From: Rhodanobacteraceae bacterium
Lineage (GTDB): Bacteria > Pseudomonadota > Gammaproteobacteria > Xanthomonadales > SZUA-5
Length of the DNA: 64,000 nt
Reading direction: 5' to 3'
Assembly: GCA_024234055.1 (NCBI GenBank)
Contig: JACKOW010000008.1
Span: forward strand, 62,001 to 126,000
The notes under the pieces are model-generated. The model was not told the DNA's origin. It did no database searches and was given only the letters and a program-made list of their open reading frames with translations. A program made the position numbers and the translations under genes. This document shows positions 31,156-39,394 of this stretch, piece by piece (positions within the stretch are counted from its first letter, which is position 1; the number at the start of each line of letters is the position of its first letter).

Positions 31156-33096
31156 ATGAATTTCTTCGAGCACCAGGCGGCTGCCCGCGCAAAGAGCAGG
31201 CGCATGCTCTGGTTGTTCGTGCTGGCCGTGTTGGCCATCGTGGCTGCCATCAACGTGGTCGTGTTGCTGGTGTTCGGCTTCACGCTGGATCCGAACAAAC
31301 CGGGGCAGCAGGACGCACTGATACCGGCGCTGGTCGCCAGCACCGTGATCACGCTCGGCGTCATCGGCCTCGGCAGTCTGTTCAAGACGCTGAGCCTGCG
31401 CTCGGGCGGCGGTGGGGTGGCGCGGGCCATGGGCGGCACGCTGGTACCGGAAGATCCGCACGATTTTCACCTCAAGCGCCTGCGCAATGTGGTCGAAGAG
31501 ATGTCGATCGCCTCCGGTCTGCCAGTGCCTGAAATCTATGTGCTGGACCGCGAATCGGGTATCAACGCCTTCGCGGCGGGATTCTCGCCCACCGATGCCG
31601 CGGTAGCCGTGACCCGTGGCGCACTCGACCGGCTCAGCCGCGATGAACTGCAGGGCGTGATTGCCCACGAGTTCAGCCATATCCTCAACGGCGACATGCG
31701 CCTCAACATCCGGCTGATGGGCCTGATCTTCGGGCTGCTGGTGCTCAGCCTGACCGGCCAGAAGGTGCTGCAGCACATGCGCGTGGGCAGCTCCAAGCGC
31801 GACGGCAACGCCATCCTGCTGATCGCCCTGGCGGTCATGGTTTTCGGTTATCTGGGGGTTTTTCTCGGGCGTTTGATCAAGGCCTACATCTCACGCCAGC
31901 GCGAGTATCTGGCGGACGCTTCGGCGGTGCAGTTCACCCGGCTGTCGCACGGTCTCTCTGGCGCGCTGATGAAGATCGCAGCCTTCCAGGCCGGTTCCAA
32001 ACTGACCGAACACAACGGTGAAGAGGTGGCGCACATGCTCTTCGGCGATGGAGTCGGCTACAGCCGCCTCACCGCCACGCACCCGCCACTGATCGACCGC
32101 ATCAAACGCATCGACCCACGCTTTGACCCGATGTTGTTGGCCCGACTCGAAGCCGGCGAGCGCGCTTTCGAGGGCATCGACGAGGACACCGATCCACCCG
32201 CCGCCAGCGCGCTGCTGGCGGGATTCAGCGCCGCCCCGCTGCAGCCTGCGCCGGCAGTACCGGTTCTGCGCGAGCGCATGCAGGCACCGCAACCCGCCAA
32301 GGTGCTGAACGATATCGCCAACCCCGGCGTCGATCACGTCGACTATGCCGTGGCCATGCGTCAATCCCTGCCGCCGCTGCTGACCACCGCGGCGCACATG
32401 CGCGAGCGCGCCATCGACGTGGTGCTGTCACTGCTGCTGGCCCGCGAAGTCCATCCCGAAGGCAGCCTGGCCGAAATCTCCAAACGACTCGGTCCGGTGC
32501 GCGCCAAGGGCACCCAAGAACTGGTGGAAGCGGCGCGCGCCCTGCACGCGGCGCAGCGAATCCCGCTGGCACAACTGGCGATGCCCGCGCTGAAGCGCCG
32601 CCCCGCCTCCGAACTGCGGCTGCTGATGGACACCATCGACACGCTGATCCACAGCGACGGCCAGGTGGATGTCTTCGAATACGTGCTGGCCAGGCTGCTG
32701 CGCCAGCAGATGAGCGAATCGCTGGAGCCCAACCAACATCGCGGCGGCAGGCGCAAGCTGCCGGAACTGCGCCAGCAGGCGCTGTCGCTGCTGGCGGTGC
32801 TGGCGCTGCACGGTCATGAGCAAGTCGACAACGCGCGCCGGGCCTATCTGGCTGGGGCCGAGATCCTGTTTCCGGCCGCCGCCGAAAGCTACGGCGCGCC
32901 CGGCAACTGGATCGAACTGCTGGATCAGGCGCTGCCGGCATTGGACGAACTGGTGCCGGCCGGCAAGGAGACCCTGGTGCTGGCGCTGGCCACCACCGTG
33001 GGCCACGACGGCCAGATCGCGACCGCCGAAGCCGAGTTGCTTCGCCTGATCTGCACCCTGCTGCACTGCCCGCTGCCGCCGCTGCTGGGGGAGTAG
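31156..33096 (+). CDS. M48 (HtpX-like) membrane metalloprotease with TerB-like C-terminus
   Basis: A 646-residue protein. Residues 1-80 contain two transmembrane helices. The protease domain has YVLDRESGINAFAAGFSPTDAAVAVTRGAL, the zinc motif H171-E-F-S-H175 (VIAHEFSHILNGDMRLNIR), two more membrane segments, and the third ligand region RQREYLADASAVQFTR. After a DPPAASALLAGF linker, the C-terminal ~300 residues are helical and include LLMDTIDTLIHSDGQVDVFEYVLARLL and ALATTVGHDGQIATAEAELLRLICTLL, which resemble TerB-like acid-helical repeats. Probable role: quality control of membrane proteins together with LemA. HtpX itself is about 290 aa, so this is the long form. Confidence 0.92.
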   Translation: MNFFEHQAAARAKSRRMLWLFVLAVLAIVAAINVVVLLVFGFTLDPNKPGQQDALIPALVASTVITLGVIGLGSLFKTLSLRSGGGGVARAMGGTLVPEDPHDFHLKRLRNVVEEMSIASGLPVPEIYVLDRESGINAFAAGFSPTDAAVAVTRGALDRLSRDELQGVIAHEFSHILNGDMRLNIRLMGLIFGLLVLSLTGQKVLQHMRVGSSKRDGNAILLIALAVMVFGYLGVFLGRLIKAYISRQREYLADASAVQFTRLSHGLSGALMKIAAFQAGSKLTEHNGEEVAHMLFGDGVGYSRLTATHPPLIDRIKRIDPRFDPMLLARLEAGERAFEGIDEDTDPPAASALLAGFSAAPLQPAPAVPVLRERMQAPQPAKVLNDIANPGVDHVDYAVAMRQSLPPLLTTAAHMRERAIDVVLSLLLAREVHPEGSLAEISKRLGPVRAKGTQELVEAARALHAAQRIPLAQLAMPALKRRPASELRLLMDTIDTLIHSDGQVDVFEYVLARLLRQQMSESLEPNQHRGGRRKLPELRQQALSLLAVLALHGHEQVDNARRAYLAGAEILFPAAAESYGAPGNWIELLDQALPALDELVPAGKETLVLALATTVGHDGQIATAEAELLRLICTLLHCPLPPLLGE

Positions 33097-33104
33097 GGGG
33101 GCAG

Positions 33105-33251
33105 GGGTGTCGGTTGTCGGTTGTCGGTTGTTGGTTGTCGGGACTCGGGACTCGGGACTCGGGACTCGGGACTCGGGACTCGGGACTCGGGACTCGGGAC
33201 TCGGGACTCGGGACTCGGGACTCGGGACTCGGGACTCGGGACTCGGGACTC
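33105..33251 (+). repeat. In-phase heptamer array: GGTTGTY x4 then GGGACTC x16
   Basis: A GGGTGTC unit (33105-33111), GGTTGTC, GGTTGTC, GGTTGTT, GGTTGTC (33112-33139) and 16 perfect GGGACTC units (33140-33251) are continuous without a phase break, although the unit sequence changes. It starts nine bases after the M48 stop codon. GGGAGAAGGCT follows, like the sequence after the GGGGCAC arrays. The gap 33097-33494 is entirely repeats. Confidence 0.97.
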
Positions 33252-33308
33252 GGGAGAAGGCTAGATCAACTTCTCACCAAACTTGCCGCAAACATTTGAA
33301 TCAAAACA

Positions 33309-33490
33309 TTTTCCGCAAAGGACGCAAAGGCCTTGAACCACAGGCTCGCCAGTAGGAGCGCCCTTGCGGCGCGACCGGCCAGCTGCATGTCCGAGGCAGC
33401 GATCGCGCCGCAAGGGCGCTCCTACAAGAGCCCGTAGCCCGAAGCTCGCAGCCTTTCCCCTGCCCCGTCTCCCTTGCCCCGTGCCCCCTA
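33309..33490. repeat. Half CGCAAAGGA element, 74-bp REPIN-like doublet (family A copy 2) and C-rich arm
   Basis: TTTTCCGCAAAGGACGCAAAGG at 33309-33330 is a lone half of the element at 5075 and 9091. The doublet 33352-33425 has near-perfect arms GTAGGAGCGCCCTTGCGGCG and its complement, the same 74-bp length as 8114-8187. Then GCCCGTAGCCCGAAGC..GCAGCCTTTCCCCTGCCCC (33431-33468) is the complement of the GGGAAAAGGCTACGGGCTTC seen at 12973, followed by C-rich units to about 33485. The complex lies between the convergent M48 and thioesterase-like genes. Confidence 0.85.
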
Positions 33491-33494
33491 CCCG

Positions 33495-33923
33495 CTATTC
33501 CCCGCCGGTCTCGATCTGCTTCCAGATGCCGCTCACCAGGGCGATGCGACGGCGCTGGTCGAAGATTTCGCCAGCAGCAAAGACCAGCGATCGGGTCCGA
33601 CGGAGTACCTGGGCCTCGCCGTAGATCCAGCGCTGGGCAAAGCTGGCTGCCAGAAACTGGCAATTGAGTTCCACCGTGGCCATTGGAAGTTCCTCGCCGA
33701 CCTCGTCAACGATGCCGCGATGAAGCACGAATTCGCCGAAACTGCTGATCACGCCGCCCTGGACGACGCCGGCCGGGCTCAGGTGTCGCGGCTCCAGCAG
33801 CAGCGCCCTGCGCATGCCGTGGTCGAGCGCAATCTCGTAGAACGGCCCGATCAGCGTGGAAAAGCCGCGCTGCCCTGCGGCCAGTTTCAGGCGCGGCAGC
33901 GGGTTGCGCGCGTCTTCCTCCAT
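33495..33923 (-). CDS. PaaI-like hot-dog thioesterase family protein
   Basis: A 142-residue protein with hot-dog features: FYEIALDHGMRRALLLEPRHLSPAGVVQGGVISSFGEFVLHRGI, then a strand-rich half PMATVELNCQFLAASFAQRWIYGEAQVLRRTRSLVFAAGEIFDQRRRIALVSGIW. In PaaI/YdiI enzymes the central helix begins HGG with an acidic residue shortly after (HGGxxxxxxD/E). Here it is VQGG with a Glu in SSFGEF, so the His is replaced by Gln. It may be a thioesterase with altered chemistry or a non-catalytic homologue. The ATG at 33923 stands alone, with no operon partner closer than 86 bp. Confidence 0.75.
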   Translation of the reverse strand: MEEDARNPLPRLKLAAGQRGFSTLIGPFYEIALDHGMRRALLLEPRHLSPAGVVQGGVISSFGEFVLHRGIVDEVGEELPMATVELNCQFLAASFAQRWIYGEAQVLRRTRSLVFAAGEIFDQRRRIALVSGIWKQIETGGE

Positions 33924-34009
33924 GGCATTGCCCTTGATTCGCGCCGGTCTTGAACGCCGGCGAACATTGTATCCGTCGACATGACAAGAAAAGGCAACGA
34001 CCCGCCAAC

Positions 34010-35581
34010 TCAGGCGGCCAGGATCAGATCGCTGGCTTTCTCGGCAATCATCACCGTGGGCGCGTTGGTGTTGCCACTGATCAGTCGCGGCATGATCGAC
34101 GCATCGACCACCCGTAAACCCTTGAATCCGCGCACTTTCAGTTCCGGGTCAACCACCGAGCGCTGATCCGCACCCATGCGGCAAGTACTGACCGGATGGT
34201 AGATGGTCTCAGCCTTGCGGCGGATGTAGGCCATCAGATCGGCCTCGCTGGTGGCGCTGGCGCCGGGCAGGATCTCGTCCCCGGCATAAGGCGCCAGCGG
34301 CGATTGGGCGAAGATTTCGCGGGTCATGCGCAAGCCTTCCAGCAGCACCGGCAGATCCGCCGGATCGCTCAGATAGTTGGCATGGATGCGGACGGGCGCG
34401 AAGGGATCGGCGCTGGCCAGCTCCAGATGGCCACGGCTCTCCGGGCGCAACTGACAGGCGTGCATGGTGAAGCCGTCGCCCGGCAGACGATTGCGGCCGT
34501 GATCGTCGAGCATAGCCGGCACGAAATGGAACTGGACATCGGGACGGCCATCCGCCGCATACTTCGTGGCAGCAAAGCCGCCGGTCTCGGCCACATTCGA
34601 GGTGCCGATGCCGGTGCGGGTGAAGAAATACTGCAATCCCACCAGCAGGTCACTGGCGCGGTCGTAGGTGATCCGCTGGGTGCACTTGCGCAACACGCAG
34701 ATATCCAGGTGATCGGTCAGGTTGCGACCCACGTCCGGCGCATCCAGGCGCACGCCAATGCCATGCTGGCGCAGCTGATCGGCGGGGCCGATGCCGGACA
34801 ACATCAGCAGTTGCGGAGAATTGACCGCGCCGCCGCTGAGCAAGACCTCCCGTCCTGCCTCGAATTTCTCGATACGGCCGCCGACCTTGGCTTCCACACC
34901 GACCGCGCGCTCGCGGTCGAACAGGATCCGGGTCACTTGAGCGTGCGTGATCACGGTGAGATTGGGACGGCGCCGGGCCTCATTCAGATAGCCGGTGGCG
35001 GTGCTGCAACGCGCGCCATTGCGCTGGGTGACCTGGTATTGGCCAAAGCCGAGCTGTTCAGGCCCATTGAAATCCGGATTGCGCGGATAACCGGCAGCGG
35101 CAGCGGCCTCCAGAAAGGCCATGCTCAGTGGATTCACATGGCGCAGATTTTCCACGGACAGATGGCCGCCGACGCCATGCAGGGCATCGGCACCGCGCTG
35201 ATTGTCTTCGGAGCGGCGAAAGTAGGGCAGCACTTCGGCCCAGCTCCAGCCGCGGTTTCCTGCCGCTGCCCAGGCATCGTAGTCGGCCCGCTGGCCGCGG
35301 ATGTAGCACATGGCATTGATGGAACTGGAGCCACCGAGTACCCGACCACGCGGCCAGTACATGCGGCGATTGTCCAGATGCGGTTCCGGCTCGGTCTCGT
35401 AATTCCAGTTCAGGAACTTGTAGCCCACCAGTTTGGCCAGGCCCGCCGGCATGTGGATGAAGGGGTGCCAGTCGCGACCACCGGCCTCCAGCAACAACAC
35501 CCGGTGCCGGCCATCGGCGCTCAAGCGGTTTGCCAACACACAACCGGCAGAACCGGCCCCGACGATGATGTAGTCGTACAT
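34010..35581 (-). CDS. GMC family FAD-dependent oxidoreductase (choline/alcohol dehydrogenase type)
   Basis: A 523-residue flavoenzyme. The N-terminal FAD dinucleotide fold is YDYIIVGAGSAGCVLANRLSADGRHRVLLLEAGG. The GMC signature 1 is RGRVLGGSSSINAMCYIRGQRADYDAW and signature 2 is GGAVNSPQLLMLSGIGPA. The catalytic pair is His in YHPVSTCRMG and Asn in SGNTNAPTVMIAEKASDLI. Most similar in pattern to BetA/AlkJ-type alcohol dehydrogenases; without betaine genes nearby, a general medium-chain or polyol alcohol substrate is as likely as choline. No Sec or Tat signal is visible. It probably passes electrons to the quinone pool as AlkJ does (inference). Confidence 0.93.
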   Translation of the reverse strand: MYDYIIVGAGSAGCVLANRLSADGRHRVLLLEAGGRDWHPFIHMPAGLAKLVGYKFLNWNYETEPEPHLDNRRMYWPRGRVLGGSSSINAMCYIRGQRADYDAWAAAGNRGWSWAEVLPYFRRSEDNQRGADALHGVGGHLSVENLRHVNPLSMAFLEAAAAAGYPRNPDFNGPEQLGFGQYQVTQRNGARCSTATGYLNEARRRPNLTVITHAQVTRILFDRERAVGVEAKVGGRIEKFEAGREVLLSGGAVNSPQLLMLSGIGPADQLRQHGIGVRLDAPDVGRNLTDHLDICVLRKCTQRITYDRASDLLVGLQYFFTRTGIGTSNVAETGGFAATKYAADGRPDVQFHFVPAMLDDHGRNRLPGDGFTMHACQLRPESRGHLELASADPFAPVRIHANYLSDPADLPVLLEGLRMTREIFAQSPLAPYAGDEILPGASATSEADLMAYIRRKAETIYHPVSTCRMGADQRSVVDPELKVRGFKGLRVVDASIMPRLISGNTNAPTVMIAEKASDLILAA

Positions 35582-35720
35582 GCAAACTCCCGCCCACAGG
35601 GCCTTGCTTCAGGGGGCGCGCCGATCGCCATGCCAGCTTGCGAATCAATGATTTACATGCTGCACTGCAACATCCGGTTTCAGTCCGGAGGGCCCGCGGC
35701 GGGCATTGTTTGGACCTGCG

Positions 35721-36533
35721 CTAGAGCATTTGCTCGATCACCTCGACCCGATCTCCACATTGAACCTCGCCTGCGGAGCGTGCAATCAGGTTCTGGCCGA
35801 AGCGGATGCCGCCGGCGCCGCGGCGATAGTCCTTCAGCGTCCGCAGCGGCTCGCCGTCACTCTCGGCAGCGCCCGAGTCTGGATCAATGGTGGTGAAAAC
35901 GCAGCGTGTGCAGGGTTTGACCACATCGAACAGCACGCTACCTATGCGAATCTGCTTCCAGCGATCCTCGGCGTGGGCCGCAACGCCGTCGATCACCAGA
36001 TTGGGGCGGAAGCGGCGCCAGCCCAATTCGCGTCCCGCCCGGCTCGACAGCAGTTCTGCCGCAGCGAACGACAACAGCAGCAGCGGATAGCCATCGGCGA
36101 AGCCTACCTGATCGCCGGGGAGTGAGTACTCCGCTTCGGGTGCGCGCCGCATCTGTTCATCGGCAAACAGCAGCCGCACCGGTCGGCCCAGATAGCGGCT
36201 GAACCAGTCGGCGGCCTCGGCCCCGGCATCGGCTGCATTGACCTCGCTGCCCCAGACCTCCGAATCCACCCGCTGGCTTCCATCCGGCTCTGCGACCTGC
36301 AGCGGCAGCATGCCCGGCGCCCTCAGCCTCAAGTTGCCGGCATCACCAACTTCAGCCCTCACCCGGACCAACGAGGGCGATTGCCGGCCGGTGATGAAAC
36401 GGCCGCTGTCGTCGACCAACATCCAGCGGCGGTCGTGGCGCAGCCCACGGGGCTCGACCACGGCGCTCTGCAGCGCCAGTCCGGCGCAGGATTTGACCGG
36501 ATAGATGACAATGGCTGCCAGGCTGGGGGACAT
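35721..36533 (-). CDS. MOSC domain protein (YcbX-like)
   Basis: From the ATG at 36533 (MSPSLAAIVIYPVKSCAGL) the protein is 270 aa. The N-terminal MOSC-associated beta-barrel (YPVKSCAGLALQSAVVEPRGLRHDRRWMLVDDSGRFITGRQSPSLVRV) is followed by the MOSC domain with FRPNLVIDG...WKQIRIGSVLFDVVKPCTRCVFTTID, where the conserved Cys of the CTRC motif is the predicted molybdopterin/sulfur-carrying residue. YcbX in E. coli reduces N-hydroxylated base analogues with molybdenum cofactor, but it has a C-terminal ferredoxin domain that is absent here. It is divergent from the DUF3293 gene. Confidence 0.9.
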   Translation of the reverse strand: MSPSLAAIVIYPVKSCAGLALQSAVVEPRGLRHDRRWMLVDDSGRFITGRQSPSLVRVRAEVGDAGNLRLRAPGMLPLQVAEPDGSQRVDSEVWGSEVNAADAGAEAADWFSRYLGRPVRLLFADEQMRRAPEAEYSLPGDQVGFADGYPLLLLSFAAAELLSSRAGRELGWRRFRPNLVIDGVAAHAEDRWKQIRIGSVLFDVVKPCTRCVFTTIDPDSGAAESDGEPLRTLKDYRRGAGGIRFGQNLIARSAGEVQCGDRVEVIEQML

Positions 36534-36624
36534 GACTGAGCACCTGCTGGGTCTGGGTATCGCTGGCAAAACTACACGCTATGCTGGCCGATCGCTCAGT
36601 TCGAGCTTTCGGGAACGCAGTTGC

Positions 36625-37119
36625 ATGAATCCGATCCGACCTGCGCCAGCGCTCAGCGCCGAGCAGATCCTGGCCTACGCCGAGGCCATCTACGAGATCG
36701 AGCAGGACGGACACTGGATCAGCGCCGAGCAGTACACCCGGCACCAGTCCGATACGCTGCCGCAAAGCCTGATCAGCGCCTGCAACCCGTATTCGTTGCG
36801 GCTGCCGGATGCGCTCAACGAGGCCCGACAGCGGCAACTGCGCGACCGGATCGAGGCTGCAGGGGTACGCTGGCATCCGGCGCGGGGTCGCGCTGCCGAT
36901 TTCAGCTGGCTGGAACCCGGTTTTCTGGTCGCAGCAGCGCTGCCTCTGGTCGACAGCTGGGCCCGCGCCTTTGAGCAGCACGCGATCTGGCTGCCCGCGA
37001 CGGCCACCTCACCGGCCATGATGCGCCTGTATGCGACCGATCCCGGTGCCGCCCGGTCGCTGCGTTTTCCCCATGTGCACCTCGAATGGGTAGGATTCGG
37101 GCCCACGACTCCAGAATGA
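36625..37119 (+). CDS. DUF3293 domain-containing protein, first gene of the ccm operon
   Basis: A 164-residue cytoplasmic protein assigned to DUF3293 from LISACNPYSLRLPDALNEARQRQLRDRIEAAGVRWHPARG and FSWLEPGFLVAAALPLVDSWARAFEQHAIWL. Function of the family is unknown. The ATG at 36625 is the first likely start after the divergent MOSC gene; the open frame begins further up but without family similarity. The stop overlaps the ccmA ATG (ATGA at 37116-37119), so it is co-translated with the heme-handling operon. Whether it contributes to cytochrome maturation is not known. Confidence 0.8.
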   Translation: MNPIRPAPALSAEQILAYAEAIYEIEQDGHWISAEQYTRHQSDTLPQSLISACNPYSLRLPDALNEARQRQLRDRIEAAGVRWHPARGRAADFSWLEPGFLVAAALPLVDSWARAFEQHAIWLPATATSPAMMRLYATDPGAARSLRFPHVHLEWVGFGPTTPE

Positions 37120-37781
37120 CCACCCGCTTGCCGAACGCCAGCCCAGTTTCCAGCGCACCCCCGCTGCTATCCGCCACGGCGCTGACCTGTCTGCGCGAGG
37201 ACGAAGCGCTGTTCGTGCCCATCGACATCGCGCTGGCCCAGGGCCACCTGCTGGTGCTGGAAGGCCGTAATGGCGCCGGCAAGACCACCCTGCTGCGCGC
37301 CCTGCTCGGTCTGCATGCGATCAAGGCCGACAGCCTGCATTTTCGCGGCGCCGACGTGCTCCGCGAGCGTCATGCGCTGTGTGCCGGAACTCTGTGGCTG
37401 GGCCATCTGCTGGCGCTCAAGGGCGATCTCACGGTGCGCGAGAATCTGCATTACAACCTGGCCATCGGCGACGAGGACGATGCCGTCGATGTCGAGTCAC
37501 TGTGCACGGATCTGGGGCTGGCCGGCTATGAGGACACGCCGACCCGGGCGCTGTCGGCTGGGCAGCGCAAGCGCGCGGCCCTGGCGCGCCTGGCCGCCAG
37601 TCGTCGATCACTGTGGCTGCTGGATGAGCCCTTCGCCAATCTGGACGGGCCGGGCATGGCGGTGGTCGAGCGCCTGCTGGAAGCGCATCTGGCCCGCGGC
37701 GGCGGCGCCATGCTGACCAGCCATGGCGTGCTTCCCATCACCTTGCCGGCCACGACGGTGCGCCTGGAGCACCCGCGATGA
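37116..37781 (+). CDS. ccmA: Heme exporter ATP-binding protein CcmA
   Basis: CcmA is the ABC ATPase of the CcmABCD complex, which releases holo-CcmE using ATP. The 221-residue product has Walker A EGRNGAGKTTLLRALLGL, the signature LSAGQRKRAALARLA and Walker B LWLLDEPFANLDGPG. The start is coupled to the DUF3293 gene; the stop overlaps ccmB (ATGA). Confidence 0.96.
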   Translation: MTTRLPNASPVSSAPPLLSATALTCLREDEALFVPIDIALAQGHLLVLEGRNGAGKTTLLRALLGLHAIKADSLHFRGADVLRERHALCAGTLWLGHLLALKGDLTVRENLHYNLAIGDEDDAVDVESLCTDLGLAGYEDTPTRALSAGQRKRAALARLAASRRSLWLLDEPFANLDGPGMAVVERLLEAHLARGGGAMLTSHGVLPITLPATTVRLEHPR

Positions 37782-38461
37782 GCGCCACGCGACCCTATCG
37801 CGCGCTGCTGATGCGGGATCTGCACCTGGCGTTCCGGCGTCGCGCCGACCTCTTGTTGCCGCTGGGATTTGCCGTACTGGTGGTGCTGCTGTTCGGCATT
37901 GCGCTGGGCGGCACACCGGAACGGCTGGCCCCGGTGTCGGCGCCGGTGATCTGGGTCACCGTATTGCTGGCCGGCTTTCTCAGTCTGGATGGACTGTTCA
38001 GACCCGATGTCGAGGACGGTACGCTCGATCAATGGCTGGCCGGCCCCAGTTCCATCATCGGCTTGATGTACGCCAAGGCATTGGCGCATTGGCTGCTGTA
38101 CGGTGTCGGCCTGACCCTGTCGACGCCGCTGCTGGCCATGCTGCTCAATCTGCCTGTCAAACTGTTACCGGTGATGCTGGCGGCACTGGCCATAGGCACA
38201 CTCGGCGCCACCCAGATCGGTCTGGTGGCGGCGGCCTTGACAGCCCGGCTGCGCCGCAGTGGTATTTTGTTGGCGGTGATCGTCATGCCGCTGTACCTGC
38301 CGCTGCTGATCTTCGGCAGTGGCGCGGTCGATGCAGTGCGTCTGGGTGAATCGCCCAAGGGTGCGCTGTTGTTGCTGGCCGCACAGACGATGTTGCTGTT
38401 GACCCTGGCGCCGCCGGCTGCGGCCGCTGGCTTGCGGATAGGATCGGACAATCCACCATGA
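37778..38461 (+). CDS. ccmB: Heme exporter permease CcmB
   Basis: A 227-residue integral membrane subunit of CcmABCD with six predicted helices. It starts with the family pattern RALLMRDLHLAFRRRADLLLPLGFAVLVVLLFGIALG and includes GLFRPDVEDGTLDQWL, ALAHWLLYGVGLTLSTPLLAMLLNLP and LLVAVIVMPLYLPLLIFGSGAVDA-like segments (read here as LAVIVMPLYLPLLIFGSGAV). Both ends overlap neighbours by 4 bp. Confidence 0.95.
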   Translation: MSATRPYRALLMRDLHLAFRRRADLLLPLGFAVLVVLLFGIALGGTPERLAPVSAPVIWVTVLLAGFLSLDGLFRPDVEDGTLDQWLAGPSSIIGLMYAKALAHWLLYGVGLTLSTPLLAMLLNLPVKLLPVMLAALAIGTLGATQIGLVAAALTARLRRSGILLAVIVMPLYLPLLIFGSGAVDAVRLGESPKGALLLLAAQTMLLLTLAPPAAAAGLRIGSDNPP

Positions 38462-39210
38462 ATCCCGTGCTGCGCTGGTTTCACCAACTCGGATCACCGC
38501 CATATTTCTATCGCTTTGCAACCCGTTGGATGCCGTGGGCTGGCGGCGCTGCGCTGATCCTGACGATCATCGGCATGTACTTGGGCCTGGCCCGGGCGCC
38601 AGCCGATTATCTGCAGGGCGACAGTTTCCGCATCATCTACATCCATGTGCCCAGCGCCTGGATGAGCATGTTCATCTATGCGGTGATGGCGCTGAACGGG
38701 GCCATTGCCCTGATCTGGCGCATCAAGCTGTCGGAGATCCTGTTTCTGGCCTGCGCGCCGATCGGTGCCATGTTCACGGCAATCACGCTGATCACCGGCA
38801 TGCTCTGGGGCAAACCCACCTGGGGTGCCTACTGGGTGTGGGATGCGCGGCTGACCAGCGAACTGGTGCTGCTGTTCCTGTACTTCGGCGTGATCGGTCT
38901 GGCCTCGGCCTACGACGATCTGCGCCAGGGCGCCCGCGCCGCCGCGGTGTTGGCCATTGTGGGCGTGGTTAACGTTCCGATCATCCATTTTTCGGTCAAA
39001 TGGTGGAACACCCTGCATCAGGGCGAGACCATCCGCATTTTCGGAAAGAGCAGCATGGATTCCTCGATGATCTGGCCGTTGCTGATCATGGCGCTGGCCA
39101 CCAAGCTGTACTTCGTATTCGCCCTGCTGCTGCGCGCCCGCGGCGTGTTGCTGGAACAGGAGCGCAACAAGGCCTGGGTGCGCGAGGTCTTGCTCGGAGT
39201 GAAGAACTGA
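38458..39210 (+). CDS. ccmC: Heme-handling protein CcmC
   Basis: CcmC attaches heme to CcmE. The 250-residue protein has six helices and the tryptophan-rich WWD-type motif GMLWGKPTWGAYWVWDARLTSELVLLFLY, with flanking heme-ligand His residues in IIYIHVPSAWMSMF and VPIIHFSVKWWNTLHQG. This Trp/Asp motif defines the heme-handling protein superfamily (CcmC, CcmF). The stop overlaps the ccmD start (TGATG). Confidence 0.97.
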   Translation: MNPVLRWFHQLGSPPYFYRFATRWMPWAGGAALILTIIGMYLGLARAPADYLQGDSFRIIYIHVPSAWMSMFIYAVMALNGAIALIWRIKLSEILFLACAPIGAMFTAITLITGMLWGKPTWGAYWVWDARLTSELVLLFLYFGVIGLASAYDDLRQGARAAAVLAIVGVVNVPIIHFSVKWWNTLHQGETIRIFGKSSMDSSMIWPLLIMALATKLYFVFALLLRARGVLLEQERNKAWVREVLLGVKN

Positions 39211-39389
39211 TGCTCGCCTGGCTGGAAAACCAGGGTCACTGGGGCTACATCCAGGTCTCGCTGGCGGTCACGGCGCTGTTGGTCCTGGCCGACCTGCTGC
39301 CGCCGCTGTTGCGCCAACGCAAATTGCGGGCTGAACTGCGGGCGCGGGTACGACGCGAACAACAACTTCGGGAATCGGAGACGTCGTGA
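39210..39389 (+). CDS. ccmD: Heme exporter small subunit CcmD
   Basis: A 59-residue single-pass membrane protein: MLAWLENQGHWGYIQVSLAV, a hydrophobic segment VTALLVLADLLPPLL, and a basic cytoplasmic tail RQRKLRAELRARVRREQQL. CcmD keeps CcmA, B, C and E in one complex. The start overlaps the ccmC stop. The gene is followed by the octamer repeat, so the tight packing of the operon breaks here. Confidence 0.92.
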   Translation: MLAWLENQGHWGYIQVSLAVTALLVLADLLPPLLRQRKLRAELRARVRREQQLRESETS

Positions 39390-39394
39390 AGAGT

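Noticed and set aside
33105..33251. CRISPR array
   Set aside because: The units are 7 bp and contiguous with no spacers, and no cas genes are in the window.
33107..33355. Short frame of repeated GLGTRDS residues
   Set aside because: It is only the translation of the GGGACTC array, with no support as a protein.
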